Shown here piece after piece: positions 10,019 to 21,099 of a DNA stretch of 64,000 bases (position 1 is the stretch's first letter; each line of letters opens with the position of its first letter). The notes under the pieces are model-generated. The model was not told the origin of the DNA, did not search any database, and saw nothing but the letters and a program-made list of their open reading frames with translations. The position numbers were made by a program, and so were the translations under genes. Source of the stretch: Ceratothoa steindachneri (taxonomy: Eukaryota; Arthropoda; Malacostraca; Isopoda; Cymothoidae); the NCBI GenBank assembly GCA_963969495.1, contig OZ018333.1, positions 91,354,207 through 91,418,206 of the forward strand. Direction: 5' to 3'.

Positions 10019-13000
10019 AGTCGTCGCCCTGCGCCCTGCACCGTCATGTCTAAAACAGGAAGCTCTATTTCCAAGAAGCATTTACGCTCCCCTTCCCTCC
10101 CGCTCCTCCCCAATGGAGGTCGGTTCACCGACCCATGAAGATGAGACGAAAGGCTCGTCGAATGAGATCCGTAATGTCTGGGGTTGGAGGGGGCGTTACA
10201 TGGAGTGCCACCCTAAGTTGGACTTGGTACCTGAGATTTCCCAACCCCAGATGGTAGGGCCTTCGATTGGGTTGAACCTGGGCTCAGAACCAAGCACTGA
10301 ACCTGAGTCCGCCCCTGTGCAAGGTCCTCCTCAGACGGGTCGCGTCCCCGAGGCCTTACAATGAAAGGAGGGATCTCCTCCCCCGGCTGGTGCCCCTGTG
10401 ACAGCCAAGACCTTCTCCATTTCAGAGAAGGATCTTGCTGAGGCCTGTCCACCTGGTCTAGGGGCTCCTGTCGGTGGAGGGGAGAAGCAGGTTCTTTCCT
10501 CACCCTCCTCTCCTAAGGAAAAAAAAATAGGAAGACGACTTGGGGCTCCTTTCCCTCCGAGGGAGCCGCGCGGACGGACGGGGCCGCTGCCTTTTCGTTA
10601 AGCGAACAAGACAAGAACCGCAGGTCTGGCCCCGTTGCCGCACTGGGTGGGGAGTCCCAAACGAAGACCAGAACTGGGCAGAGAGGAGCCTCGATTACGT
10701 CAGGGCTCGTCTTTTAGAGGCTACCGGAGGTTTCGAGCCAGCAGGCTTCAAACGGTTCTTTGTTATTCGCTCCACTGATGGCAGCATGTTGGCTAAGGGC
10801 AACATGATCTATCAGAGGACAGCCTGATTGGTGGAGAGCCGAAGGTGACCCGTTTCTCGGACGGGAGCCTTTTTGCGAAAACGTCGAGTCCCCCCGAGGC
10901 GAACATGATTAGTGCCCTTCGCACACTTATGGCACGCCTGTGAGTGTGACGCCGCCCTCTACCATGAAATTCATGAGAGAGGTAGGTTATGCGAGGAACT
11001 CTTGGACTACTCATTAGATGAGTACGCTGGAGCTAGCCGACCATGGGGCGGTAAAGGTCGAGCGTGTAATGAAAAAACAAGACGGGCTCGAGACCCACCC
11101 CTACATTATTCCTAAGCATGAGTGCTGGCGGAAGATGTTCTAGCTACGCTCTACGTGGGCGACCTTTCAATCTCTCTTTGACGCGGCCGAGAAGACAACA
11201 GAGAAGCGTCTACTCCAACAGGCATTCAACCGTGTCTCTTGCTATGCCGAGGCGCACGGGCTTCGGTTTTCCTTGTTCAAGACTAATGTGGTGTACTGGT
11301 GCCGCAAACCGCGGCTCCAACCTGATCCAGACTTGTTTCTAAATGGGGGTTCGCCTGGAAATGTTTGACTCGCACTGTTTCCTTGGTCTTATATTTACCG
11401 ACGCTTGACCCGAGTTGCTCATATTGGGCAGCCTTAGGGTCTCTTGTACCTGCGACATCGACATTCTTCACTCCGTGAAAATTTAGCGCCGGGGGCGCGG
11501 GTAGGGCTACCTCCTTACTTTTTCAGCCATCCTTTATTCGTTCGAAGCTTGACTACGGATGTGAGTTTTATGCATCCGCAGCCGAGCGTGTATTGCGGAA
11601 GGTGGACTCGAACACCACACCGGCCTTCGCCTCGCGACCGATGCGTTCGACACTTCCCCATTGAGAGTCTACTTGTCGATGCTGGGGAGATGCCACTCTC
11701 TCTGGGCCGTGTACAGTGCATTATTCGCCTGTACGTGGGAGCCCGGCGCCTCCCTCAGTCGCCGACAGCTCTCATTTCATCGGCAGCTGATCTCGACGGT
11801 GCCTATGCCGACGAGCGATGCCAGTCTCACCCTAAGCCCTTTGTGTTTAGGGCTAGGAAACTACCTCAAGAGCTAGGTATAGCTCTCGGGCTGGTGGCAC
11901 CCCTGGTTCTGCCCAGGACGCCACCATGGAGGTTAACACCTTTGGCTATTTCTCGCCACACCTCTACTTCCAAAGCTTGTACAGCGCCGGGAGTATTGCG
12001 TTCGACCTTTTTGGATCCAAGTCCCAAGAAGGGGTCGGTTTCCTCGCCGTATCCCCTCTGTTTGAAATCAGGGGTGCTCTACCAGGCGCTGCCTGTCTTC
12101 ACGGCCGAGCTGGTTGCAATACACCGCTCGGTACGTGAGATCATTCGACCTGCCCGGTTCGGAGACCGGATTGTGATTTATAAAGACTCACAAAGCGCCC
12201 TGAGTGCTCTCAGGACATTGGAATCTCCGCATCCCTTGGTTCGCGATATGATTGACGCCACGGTTTTGGTGACCCAGGTGGATGTCGAGATCATATCCTT
12301 TGGGTTCCTGGGCATGTATGGAATTGCGGGGAATGAGGGCGCTAAAGAGTCCGCGAGGACTGGCGACCACACCAGCGTTTTGCTCTTCCTCACACCGATT
12401 ACATGGCAGGAATACGGGCACCTCTCCGTGCTGCCTGGCAAAGAAGATGGGAGATGGTCGAGGTGAACTAAAGTTGTGTGCCATTGCGCCACGACTGTTT
12501 CCATAGACCTATCCCCCCAATGCCGTGACGGCTTCAGGTTGATTTCCGTCTTTTCCGAATTGGACACACTGACATTTGATGGACCGCTAGCCTGCGCCCT
12601 ACTGTGAACACGCGTTGTCCCCCAGACTGTTCGTCACATTCTTATTGAATGCCCCAGTCTGGGCGATCTTCGCGCACGTTAACTGTCCCGGTGCCCGGAC
12701 GAGCTGGGTCGCTACCACTTGTCCCTAGTACTCGGGACGTGTTCGTGCACATTAACTTGGGTCTTTTATAGTGGAGGCCGGCCTGCTCCCCTTTATTTGA
12801 CTGTTGTTTTCTTGTAGGTTGCATTTTCCTGCGCCGTGGGGGAGGTGGGCCTACCCCCGACGCCGGAGCGCGCCTCCTTGCCTTTTTTTCTTGTTTTTTT
12901 TTTAGCCTTTGTCCATTTTACCGTTATTTGTTTTATTTTTTGTTACTTGTTTCTTAATGTAGCTTATTAGTAGGCTGTATCGTGTACGAGGACTTATGCC

Positions 13001-13042
13001 CAAGCAAGCAGTCACCAGATGGGCTAAAAAAACAACAACAAA
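10019..13042 (+). mobile_element. LINE family A, copy B (internally deleted)
   Basis: The copy starts within ORF1 and keeps the SEKDLAEACPPGLGAP block near 10425 and the FEPAGFKRFFVIRSTDGS block near 10730. At about 11115 it jumps from the ORF1 middle directly to the RT active-site region. There the catalytic motif reads YVGD instead of YVDD. RNase H follows (YKDSQS near 12180; the 340-codon open frame is 11444-12466), then the 3' UTR and the conserved GTCACCAGATGGGCT tail with A-rich end. The ORF1 CCHC knuckles, the endonuclease and the RT fingers are all missing. The 5' end abuts the Tc1 relic, so it was probably 5'-truncated at insertion. Confidence 0.85.
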
Positions 13043-13440
13043 AATTTAATCGTGTCAGTGTATACGGATGGCTTCAAGTCCCAAGAGGGGCCGTTTTCCA
13101 CGCCGTCTTCACGGCCGAGCTGGTTGCAATACACCGATCGGTTCGGGAAATAACGCGACGTGCCAAGTTTGGAAATCGGATTGTCATTTATAATGACTCA
13201 CAAAGGGCCACGAATGCTCTCGGGGCTTTGGAATCTGCGCATCCCCTGGTTTGCGATATCCGTGACGTCACAGTATTCGCAAGCCGGCGGATATCGTGTA
13301 CTGCGACTTGTGCTTAAGTAGGCAGTCGCCAGATGGCTCCCTAAAAAAAGAAAAAAAAGTATCGCTACTGCGTGAAGTCATTCGTGCCACTGCCACAGAT
13401 GCTACTACTGCCACCATTTATGCCATACGACTCACTCCCA
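13043..13440 (+). mobile_element. Two short LINE-A fragments in tandem
   Basis: Immediately after copy B's tail, 13050-13351 repeats the RNase H part (TAACGCGACGTGCC, YNDSQRA) and then jumps to the conserved 3' tail GTCGCCAGATGGCTCCCT plus A-rich sequence. Directly after this, 13352-13440 matches the ORF1 stretch just before the CCHC knuckles (TACTGCGTGAAGTCATTCGT). Each piece abuts the previous tail without a spacer. Confidence 0.75.
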
Positions 13441-13844
13441 TTTGCAATTCTCTTATAGACTACACTCCATGGCAAAACCTGGACACAGAATAGGTGACCA
13501 TATCTCGTGTTTGGGTGTCCCTGTCGTGTCGTCTCTTCCATCAATATGTCCACCTTATTGGGCCTCATTTCCAACATATATAGAGAAATATGCCATTTTC
13601 AAAAGGGATCTGTTAACCCTGTTCTACTCTGGTATTTCTTTCTGAAACTTGTCTCAGTGAGCATGCCCTCGGCGATGGCCGCTAACAGAGATAGCGCTCT
13701 TGAATTTTAAAAAAAAAGATCCCATGCTCCTCATGTTCAATCCATATAGAAGGACCAAAGTCGAGTCGCAATTTGAGCGTAGCAGCGGTGTATCAGTAAT
13801 CACTGCAACGAAATTTGACTAGGATATCCTCTATTTAACTGTTG
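13441..13844. other. No gene recognised
   Basis: The sequence has no motif that I can assign. It is neither clearly LINE-A nor clearly coding, and it may be the original unique sequence between the LINE insertions. Confidence 0.5.
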
Positions 13845-14223
13845 AATTATCACCCCGTAAGGGGCGCGGCGATTTGCCTTCATGGCCACCGTGCTGACTG
13901 GACTCAGCAACTCGTCCGGCCCCAGTTTAGCCTCTTCTCCTTCTCTCAGACAGCGTGTGTTTCTCCCCTACTTCCTCACTTCCCCTACAACCTCTCCCAC
14001 AACTTTCTCTGGTCCGCCTCTATTTTCACAGGGTAGATGCTGACTTTCTTCTCAGCCAACTATCCCGGATCGGGGCCGAGGGAACAATGTTCCCTAACTC
14101 CTGAGCTCCAGTTTGGGATGGTGTGTTTTTAACAACCTGCATCATCCCCACCCATACATTCATCACACCCCCTTTCCTTCCTCACACCCCCTTTCCTTCT
14201 CACTTCACACTATCAATTTTACG

Positions 14224-15730
14224 ATGTTCTACAGGTCGAGCCGCCATGATAATGGGCTGCCAGGTCACCAGGCGGGAGGTGTGAACTTAAATGGCGGCAC
14301 CTGGCTCTGTCAGCCTCCCGAGATAGACATGGTCCTTGAGGCAACCCAGCCCTATGCAAGGCCCTCCTCAAACGGCTCGGGTCTCCAAGGCAGTACAAGG
14401 AGGGGAGAGATCTCCTCCTCCGGCTGGTGCCCCTAAGACCGCAGGATATTATCTTTCTCGGACAAGGAACTTGCTGAGGCCGGTCCATCCGGCCTAGGCG
14501 CTCCTGCCAGCGCGGGGAAGAAGCGGGTTCATTCCCCGCCCGCCCTCTCCCAAAAAGAAGAAAAACAAGAAAAGCCTAAGAAGACTCGGGGGTCCTCTTC
14601 ATCCGCGGGGGCTGCGTGGACGGATGGCTCTGCTGTCACTTCGGTAAGCGACCAAGCCAAGATCGGCACATCCGGCCCCTCTGCCCCCCCGGGTGCGGAT
14701 CCCCTGACTAAGACCAAAAGTGCTATTGCGCGGAGCGGAGCCTCGATTACATTGGGGCCCCTCATTCAGAGACTACCCTACGTTTTCGAACCCGCTGGCT
14801 TCAAACGCTTCCTGGGTATTCGCTCCACTTATGGCAGCATGTTGGCTAAGGGCAACATAGTGCATCAGAGGAGAGCTTTATCAAGTATGATTGGTAGAGA
14901 GCCGAAGGTACCCGTTTCTCTGACGGGAACTCATGGACTACTCCCTAGACGACATCACGTTAGAGCTGGCCGACCATGTGGCGGTCAAGCTCGAACGTGT
15001 GATAAGAAAACGGAGGGGCCTCGACACCCACCCCTAGACTCTTCGTCGCGTTCAACTATGACAAGGTCCCTGAGTCGGTGCGTGCCGGTTGGTATTGCTA
15101 CCGCCTGAAGGCATTCGTGCCACTGCTGCGGAGGTGCTATTACTGTCACCGCTTCGGCCATACTAATCGCTCCTGTCGACGTGCAAAGTCGGGGTTACCC
15201 GAAACCTGTGTAAGTTGCTCCAAGGCCACAACGATAAGTCCAAATCGTGTGTGGCCAAGTGTGTCAATTGCGGAGAGCCGCACCCCGCTTCTTCGAAGCA
15301 ATGTGGTCCGTATCTCCTGGAGAAGGAAATCCTGGCTGTTCAGGCTCAGCATCGTCTCTCATTTCGCGAAGCTAAGGAATTGGTCCTGGCGCGCCCATCA
15401 CTACCCGGGACGTCCTATTCCTCAATGTTGAAAAAGACACCCTCTGCTCCTGTCCCCTCCAGGCCTACGAGTATGGTTGTTTCCGCGCCCATTTGGAACT
15501 CTTCTGTGGGTTCTACCCACGACGGGCGCTTCCCTGGTAATGCCGGCGGCACAAAGTTTTAAAAGCGGGTCTCCCCGTCCTCCTTTTCCCAGCGTGACCG
15601 TTTTCCGTAAGGCGAAATGGTCACGCCCCTCAACCGAGTCGTTAGACACTGTAGGTAACACCCCTGAAGTTCGTTGCCAGGCCATCTTCCGAGCTTCCTA
15701 AAGCTGCCCCCCCGAAGGGACAGCAAAAGA
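14224..15730 (+). pseudogene. LINE-A copy C ORF1
   Basis: ORF1 begins near 14224 (an ATG follows the 5' UTR) and is split over several frames. Recognisable blocks in order are a Pro/Ser/Lys-rich stretch (14490-14650), SITLGPLIQRLPYVFEPAGF (about 14740-14800), then a short deletion relative to copy A, the arm before the knuckles (FVPLLRRC), and the CCHC motifs CYYCHRFGHTNRSC, CVSCSKA and CVNCGEPHPASSKQC across 15130-15310 in two frames. The encoded RNA-binding protein is not intact. Confidence 0.8.
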
Positions 15731-15999
15731 GGAGCTTCGTCTCCTTCACCCACGCCCAATGGTGGGCTTGTTGGCTCGGAGACTGTGGATCCTCGAAAAG
15801 AGGGTCCCCCCACCTCCGAAGCCGCAACGCCCGACTAAGGTTTCGAGGCGGAGGGAGAAAAAGACTCGCATGGTGAGCCCAACCTCCCCCAATAAGTCCT
15901 TCAAGGCGACAGCGGCTTTAGTGCATTGTCAGGGCAACAGTGCCCTGGTCTCTGCCTCCGGGAAGCGTACAGCCATTCGAAGAGGGCCCTCGCATCTCC

Positions 16000-18400
16000 T
16001 CCGAGCTAGGCCTGGAGGGCATATGCTTTCAATCGAAATGGCGCGGATTCCGGGCCAAATGGGAGGAGCTGCTGAGGCTCGTCTCGTCCTGTTCCCCGTT
16101 AGCTATCTTTTTGCAGGAAACCATGATGGGCGCATGCCTCCTGCCCCCCTTCCTCCCGGGGTATAAAGGTTTTGCGACCCCACCACCACAGGTTGGGGGC
16201 TGGACGGGAGGATGTGCGATTTACAGCCGGCATGATGTCTCCGTTTTTTCGCTTTAGATACCTCCTTTCAGGCAGTAGCTGTGCAGCTGCACCTTTATAG
16301 GAGGTATACTGTTATTTCGGCGTACATTCCACCGTCAGCCGACTTCGTCGCGGGGACTTCCGCCGCGTGGTGGCATGGTTGCCGAGGCCCTTTCTCTTGC
16401 TCGGAAATATAAACGTTAGACACCCCTTCAGGGGAGACTACTCTATCAATCCCCGGGGACAAGTCCTTGCCGACCTGATCGCCGAGCTTGAGATGGGTGT
16501 CCCCTAAATGTGGATGAGTTTACGCATCACTGCCAGAGAACCGCTTCATTTTCCTGCCTCGATCTATCTTGTGCTCTCCGGTTGCACAGCTTGATTTTGA
16601 TTGTGGAGTGGTCGATCAAATCCATGGTAGTGATCACTTTACCGCAGGAAAGTGTCCTCAGTGTCACACTCTTTGCCCTGAGCATCAACGGCATCACCTC
16701 GGTGCTGCCCGAAGATGTTTTCGCTACGCTCTACGTGGACGACCTTTTGATCTCTTTTGGTGCGGCCCAAATGCCAACTCTGGAGGGTCGACTCCAACAG
16801 GAATTGAACCCCGTCTCTCGCTATTCTGAAGCGCACAGGTTTCGGTTTTCCTTGGCCAAGACTAAGGTAGTGCACTTCTACCGCCATCCACGGCTCCACC
16901 ATGAGCCAGACTTGTTTCTTAATGGGGTACGCCTGGAAGTAGTTGAACTGCACAGTTTCCTCGGTCTTGTATTTGACCGCCGCCTCACCTGGGAGGATCA
17001 TATTCGCAGCCTTAGGGTCTCTTGCAGCGGTGCAATGGACATTCTCCGTCCCGTGACGTTTAGCGCTTGTGGCGCTGATAGGGCTGCTGCCTTACCTTTT
17101 TATTGATCCTGTGTTCGTTCTAAGCTCGACTACTGATACGAGTTTTATGCATCCACACCTGAGCATGGATTGCGGAAGGTGGATTCGATCCACATTCGAT
17201 GCATTTCCCCCCATTGAGAGCCTACTAGTCGATGCTGGGGAGATGCCACTCGTTCTACGCCGCGTTCAGTGCATCACTCGCCTGTACGCACGAGCCCGCC
17301 TCATCCCTCAGTCGCCAACAGCTCTCACTTTTTCCGCAGCTAATCTCAACGGTGCCTATGCCGCCGAGATACACCAGACATACCCTAAGCCCTTTTGGTT
17401 TAGGGCCAGGGAACTCGTTCGAGAGCTAGGTATAGCTCTCGGGCCGGTGGCTCCCCTGGTTCTGCCCAGGACGCCACCCTGGAGGGTACCACATTGGGCT
17501 ATTTGTCGCCACGCCTCTGCTCCCAAAGCTTGTACAGCGCCGGCAGTATTGCGTTCGACTTTTTTGGAGCACACCTCGTGTCACGCTGGAACCGTGCCAG
17601 TGTATACAGATGGCTCCAAGTCCGTAGAGGGGGTCGGCTTCCACGCCGTATCCCCGCTGTTTCATGTCAGCGGGGCTCTGCCAGACGCTGCGTCTGTCTT
17701 CACGGCCGAGCTGGTGGCAATACACCACTCGGTACGGGAGATTACGTGACGTGCCCGGTTCGGACACCAGATTGTGATCTATAGTGACTCACAAAGCGTC
17801 CTGAGTGTTATCGGGGCATTGGAATCTTCGCATCCCCTAGTTCGAAATCTCCGTGACGCCACGGTTTTGGCAAGGAGGGCGGAATTCGAGATTATCTTTT
17901 GCTGGGTTCCTGGATCTGTAGAAATAGCGAGGAATGAGGGCGCCAAAGAGTCCGCGAGGACTCCGCGACCGGGCCAGCGTTTCGCTCTTCCTCACACCGA
18001 CTACATGGCAGGAATACGGGCAGCTCTTTGGGCTGCTTGGCAAAGAAGATGGGAGTCGGTCGAAGGGAACTTAAACTTGCGTGTCATTACGCCGTGACTG
18101 TTCACATGGAGCTACCCTTCATTGCCGCGAATGCTTCAGGCTGCTTTCTGTCTTCTCCGAATTGGACACACTTTCGAGTCGCACCGCCATTTGATGTAGC
18201 GCTCTCCAGCGCCCTGATCTTAACACTGCTTTGTCCCCCACACTATTCGACACATTCTTGTTGAATGTCTCAGTCTGGGCGATCCCCGCGCACGTCACCT
18301 GTCCCGGTACCGGGTTGGGCGGGGTCGCTACCGACTGTCCCTTGTATTCGGGACGGGTTCGTGCACATTGACTGGTGTACTTATGCACTTTTGTGGGGAG
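16000..18400 (+). pseudogene. LINE-A copy C ORF2
   Basis: The endonuclease N-terminus is readable at 16030-16260 (SPLAIFLQETMMGACL; the Glu in LQET is a catalytic residue of the family). The endonuclease continues to 16640 with a frameshift and ends at GSDHF. After the deletion, 16642-17106 encodes the RT palm: SVLSVTLFALSING, LYVDDLLISFG with both catalytic Asp, then FLGLVFDRRLTWEDH. RNase H lies in 17595-17749 and 17774-17960 with a TGA between them at 17747-17749; it reads YTDGSKS, FTAELVAIH, YSDSQS and then WVPGSVEIARNE, where the expected GHVGI is altered. The C-terminal region 18100-18400 is broken. Confidence 0.83.
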
Positions 18401-18655
18401 GCCGCCCTTCTCCCTTTTATTTAACTATTTGTTTTTTTGTTATTTTAGTAGGTCGTAAATTCCTGCCCCCCCCCCCCCCTCCTCCCTCCGACGCCGGTGC
18501 TTGCTTCCTGCTTATTGCTTTTTTCCTTTTTTTCTTTTTATGTTCTTTTGCATCTTATTTTAAAGATGCTTAGTACTAGGCAGTGTTGAATACGGCGACT
18601 AATGCCCAAGTAGGCAGTCGCCAAATGAGCTCTTAAATTTCAACAATAAAAAGTA

Positions 18656-18886
18656 TTATCACATTATTTTAAATTGACGCCGTATTTTTACCTTCCACAA
18701 TTATATTATACTGATTCTAGAACTTTTGAAATCCCTTCATGTTGGGGGTCTTATAAAGTTGGAGTCCTAAAGAATGAATTTGGGAAGGGTGGGGTCCATA
18801 CTCTTTCTTACTATTGCAGGAATGCCCTCTTGTATACCGGAAAGATCGTGAAAGAGATTTTAAAATAGCTAATTGTTTCTTTTCAG
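18656..18886. promoter_or_regulatory. Intron end and splice acceptor before the zinc-finger exon
   Basis: The bases TTGTTTCTTTTCAG end at 18886, directly before the ATG of the finger exon, and form a strong polypyrimidine tract and AG acceptor. This suggests that the exon is joined to an upstream exon in phase 0. The rest of the stretch is AT-rich with no other recognisable element. Confidence 0.5.
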
Positions 18887-20110
18887 ATGAAATTTGGTTT
18901 GTCCAGAAACCTTAAGGTTGTACCAGAATTTAGTGGTATGATATCACCTCCAGCCCTTTGCCATAATCAGGCCTCTATAAAAGATATTAAGAAACATTCA
19001 TATAATCACAGTGGTGAGAAGCTGTTCAGATGCAACCTTTGCCCTTATCAGACTGCAAGGAAAACAGATGTTAGAAGACATTCACTGACTCACACTGGAG
19101 AGAAGCCTTTCAAATGCAGTATTTGCCCGTATCAGGCTGTAACGAAAGTCCATCTTAAAAACCATTCATATACTCATACATGTGAGAAGCCATTTAAATG
19201 CAACCTTTGCCCTTATCAGGCTGCAACGAAATTTCATCTTAAAAGCCATTCATTTACTCACACAGGTGACAAGCCTTTCAAATGCAGGCTTTGCCCTTAT
19301 CAGGCTGTCATGAAAGTTCAACTTAAAAACCATTTATATACTCACACAGGTGAGAAGAATTTCAAATGCTTCCTTTGCCCTTATCAGGCTATAATGAAAG
19401 TTCAACTTAAAAACCATTTATATACTCACACAGGTAAGAAGCCTTTCAAATGCAACCTTTGCACGTATCAGGCTGCAACGAAATTTCATCTTAAAAGCCA
19501 TTCATTTACTCACACAGGTGACAAACCTTTCAAATGCAGACTTTGCTCTTATCAGGCTGCAAACAAAAAAGATGTTAGTATACATGCAAGGACTCATACA
19601 GGAGAGAAGCCTTACAAATGCAACCTTTGCCCTTATCAGGCTGCAACGAAAGTTCGTGTTAAATTCCATTCATATACTCACACAGGTGAGAAGCCTTTCA
19701 AATGCAGTCTTTGCCCCTATCAGACTGCAAAGAAAGGAGATTTTCAGAGGCATTCACTTATTCACACCGGTGAGAAGCCTTTCAAATGTGATGTTTGCTC
19801 CTATCAGGCGGCAAAGAAAGGTCATCTTAAAAATCATTTATATACTCACACAGGTGAGAAACCTTTCAAATGCAGTGTTTGCCCTTATCAAGCTGTAACG
19901 AAAGTTCATCTTAGAAACCATTCTTATAATCATACAGGTGATAAGCCTTTCAAATGCAGCCTTTGTTCTTATCAGGGTCAGAGAAAGGACATACTTGTGG
20001 CACATTTAAGAACTCACACTGGTGAGAAGCCTTTCAAATGCAGCATATGCCCCTATCAGGCTGCACAGAAAGGACATCTTCAGAGGCATTCACTTACTCA
20101 CACAGCTTAG
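18887..20110 (+). CDS. C2H2 zinc-finger protein, 13-finger exon
   Basis: The 407-codon open frame has about 43 residues followed by 13 complete Kruppel-type C2H2 fingers of 28 residues each (CxxC-12-HxxxH) joined by TGEKPFKC-type linkers. The first finger begins near residue 48. An incomplete finger precedes it: HSYNHSGEK retains the His pair, but the Cys pair is lost. All fingers share a CPYQ/CSYQ signature after the second Cys, and pairs such as fingers 3 and 6 or 4 and 5 are nearly identical, so the array grew by duplication. Such proteins are nuclear and bind DNA or RNA; no effector domain is visible. The frame ends at a TAG at 20108-20110 inside a linker. The start may be an internal Met of a longer spliced protein. 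Confidence 0.85.
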   Translation: MKFGLSRNLKVVPEFSGMISPPALCHNQASIKDIKKHSYNHSGEKLFRCNLCPYQTARKTDVRRHSLTHTGEKPFKCSICPYQAVTKVHLKNHSYTHTCEKPFKCNLCPYQAATKFHLKSHSFTHTGDKPFKCRLCPYQAVMKVQLKNHLYTHTGEKNFKCFLCPYQAIMKVQLKNHLYTHTGKKPFKCNLCTYQAATKFHLKSHSFTHTGDKPFKCRLCSYQAANKKDVSIHARTHTGEKPYKCNLCPYQAATKVRVKFHSYTHTGEKPFKCSLCPYQTAKKGDFQRHSLIHTGEKPFKCDVCSYQAAKKGHLKNHLYTHTGEKPFKCSVCPYQAVTKVHLRNHSYNHTGDKPFKCSLCSYQGQRKDILVAHLRTHTGEKPFKCSICPYQAAQKGHLQRHSLTHTA

Positions 20111-20280
20111 AAGCTTTTCAAATGTTTTTGCCCTCACTTCGCTGCAAGGAAATATCACCTTAAATGCCATTCATATACTCACACGAGTGCGAAACCTTTC
20201 AAAAGCGGTGTTTGCCCTTATCAGGGTAGGAGGAAGGACAATCTTGTGGCACATTTAAAAACCCACTCTGGTGATAAATA
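20111..20280 (+). pseudogene. Two decayed C2H2 fingers beyond the stop
   Basis: The finger reading frame continues after the stop for two more units before a TAA near 20280. In the first, a codon is lost between the Cys pair, giving CFC instead of CxxC. In the second, the first Cys is Ser (PFKSGVC). The linker stop replaces the usual Glu codon: the DNA reads GCTTAG where other linkers read GGTGAG. The gene probably once had at least 15 fingers. Confidence 0.75.
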
Positions 20281-21099
20281 AACATTAACAAGAAGCAAAA
20301 TGTTAATGCGTTACAAGCGTCGCCTGAACTATTGCACCATGGATGAATTCATCGAGCGCTTCCATATTGGTCAGCCGAGAGTGAGGCCGCCGGTTTTCAG
20401 AAGGATGCTTCCCTACTCCATTTTATGACTTTGATGTTGATCGCATTCTCCGGAGAATGGCAAACAGGGGAAAAACAAGGAAATTTGTTCCTAAAGAGGT
20501 TTTGAGAGGCACTAAGAACTCGGAATAAAAACATTAACCCTAAAACACAAAGGATAACAAGACGTACACATGCATGTCATTCAAACAACTTTCCCAAAAG
20601 ATGGTGCTGGTGCGCATCATACTCACTACCGGTATGAATGGTGATGTCCGCGGCATCCCTGCCCATTACCGACATTGAGTATATCGCTCGCAGGAGTGAA
20701 AATTCTGTTGCGCAGCCCCCAAGTAAGCGGCCGGTATCTGTGTTTAGGCATTTTCACGACACTCGCCGGAGGCCAATATGGGTAGTCTTCGTGCCTCACA
20801 TACAAGGAGAAGAAAGATATACCTTAGTAAACTCCATTCTCAAACAACAAATCTGATGATGGATAAACTCCACGGCATCTACTTTAGAAATTATGGCATA
20901 ATTTTATTTTCCTGTCAACGTCTTGATCTCAAAATGTCAATCCAAGCCCACGCCATTTCCTTTTAAGGAACCCATTCAGATTAGGGCTTTAACGAAGACA
21001 AAGTTCATTAAATCCCGAGTATCTCCCATGACTCAGTAATCGTATTATATTAAAGTTATCTGTGTCCGTTTGCTTAATAGGCTGGGTGAGGGGCAGTAA
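20281..21099. other. No gene recognised
   Basis: Part of this region (20290-20540) has a readable but interrupted peptide (TMDEFIERFHIGQP) that I cannot assign to a family. It could be the 3' UTR of the finger gene or another decayed element. Open frames at 20638-20966 show no known motif. Confidence 0.35.

Larger units (their letters stand above)
13845..18655 (+). mobile_element. LINE family A, copy C (longest copy)
   Basis: This is the most complete copy. It has a 5' UTR (13855-14220, shared with copies D2, G and minus copy J), ORF1, endonuclease, RT palm with an intact YVDD, RNase H, the C-terminal Cys/His region, 3' UTR and the GCAGTCGCCAAATGAGC tail. One large deletion joins the endonuclease SDH motif directly to the RT PQxSVLS motif at about 16642, removing the end of the endonuclease and the first half of RT. 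Frameshifts break ORF1 and RNase H. The element could not mobilise itself. Confidence 0.88.

Noticed and set aside
19027..20106. Regular 84-bp periodicity, reminiscent of a repeat array such as CRISPR
   Set aside because: The period is the 28-codon zinc-finger unit in an open frame; there are no unique spacers, and the genome is eukaryotic.
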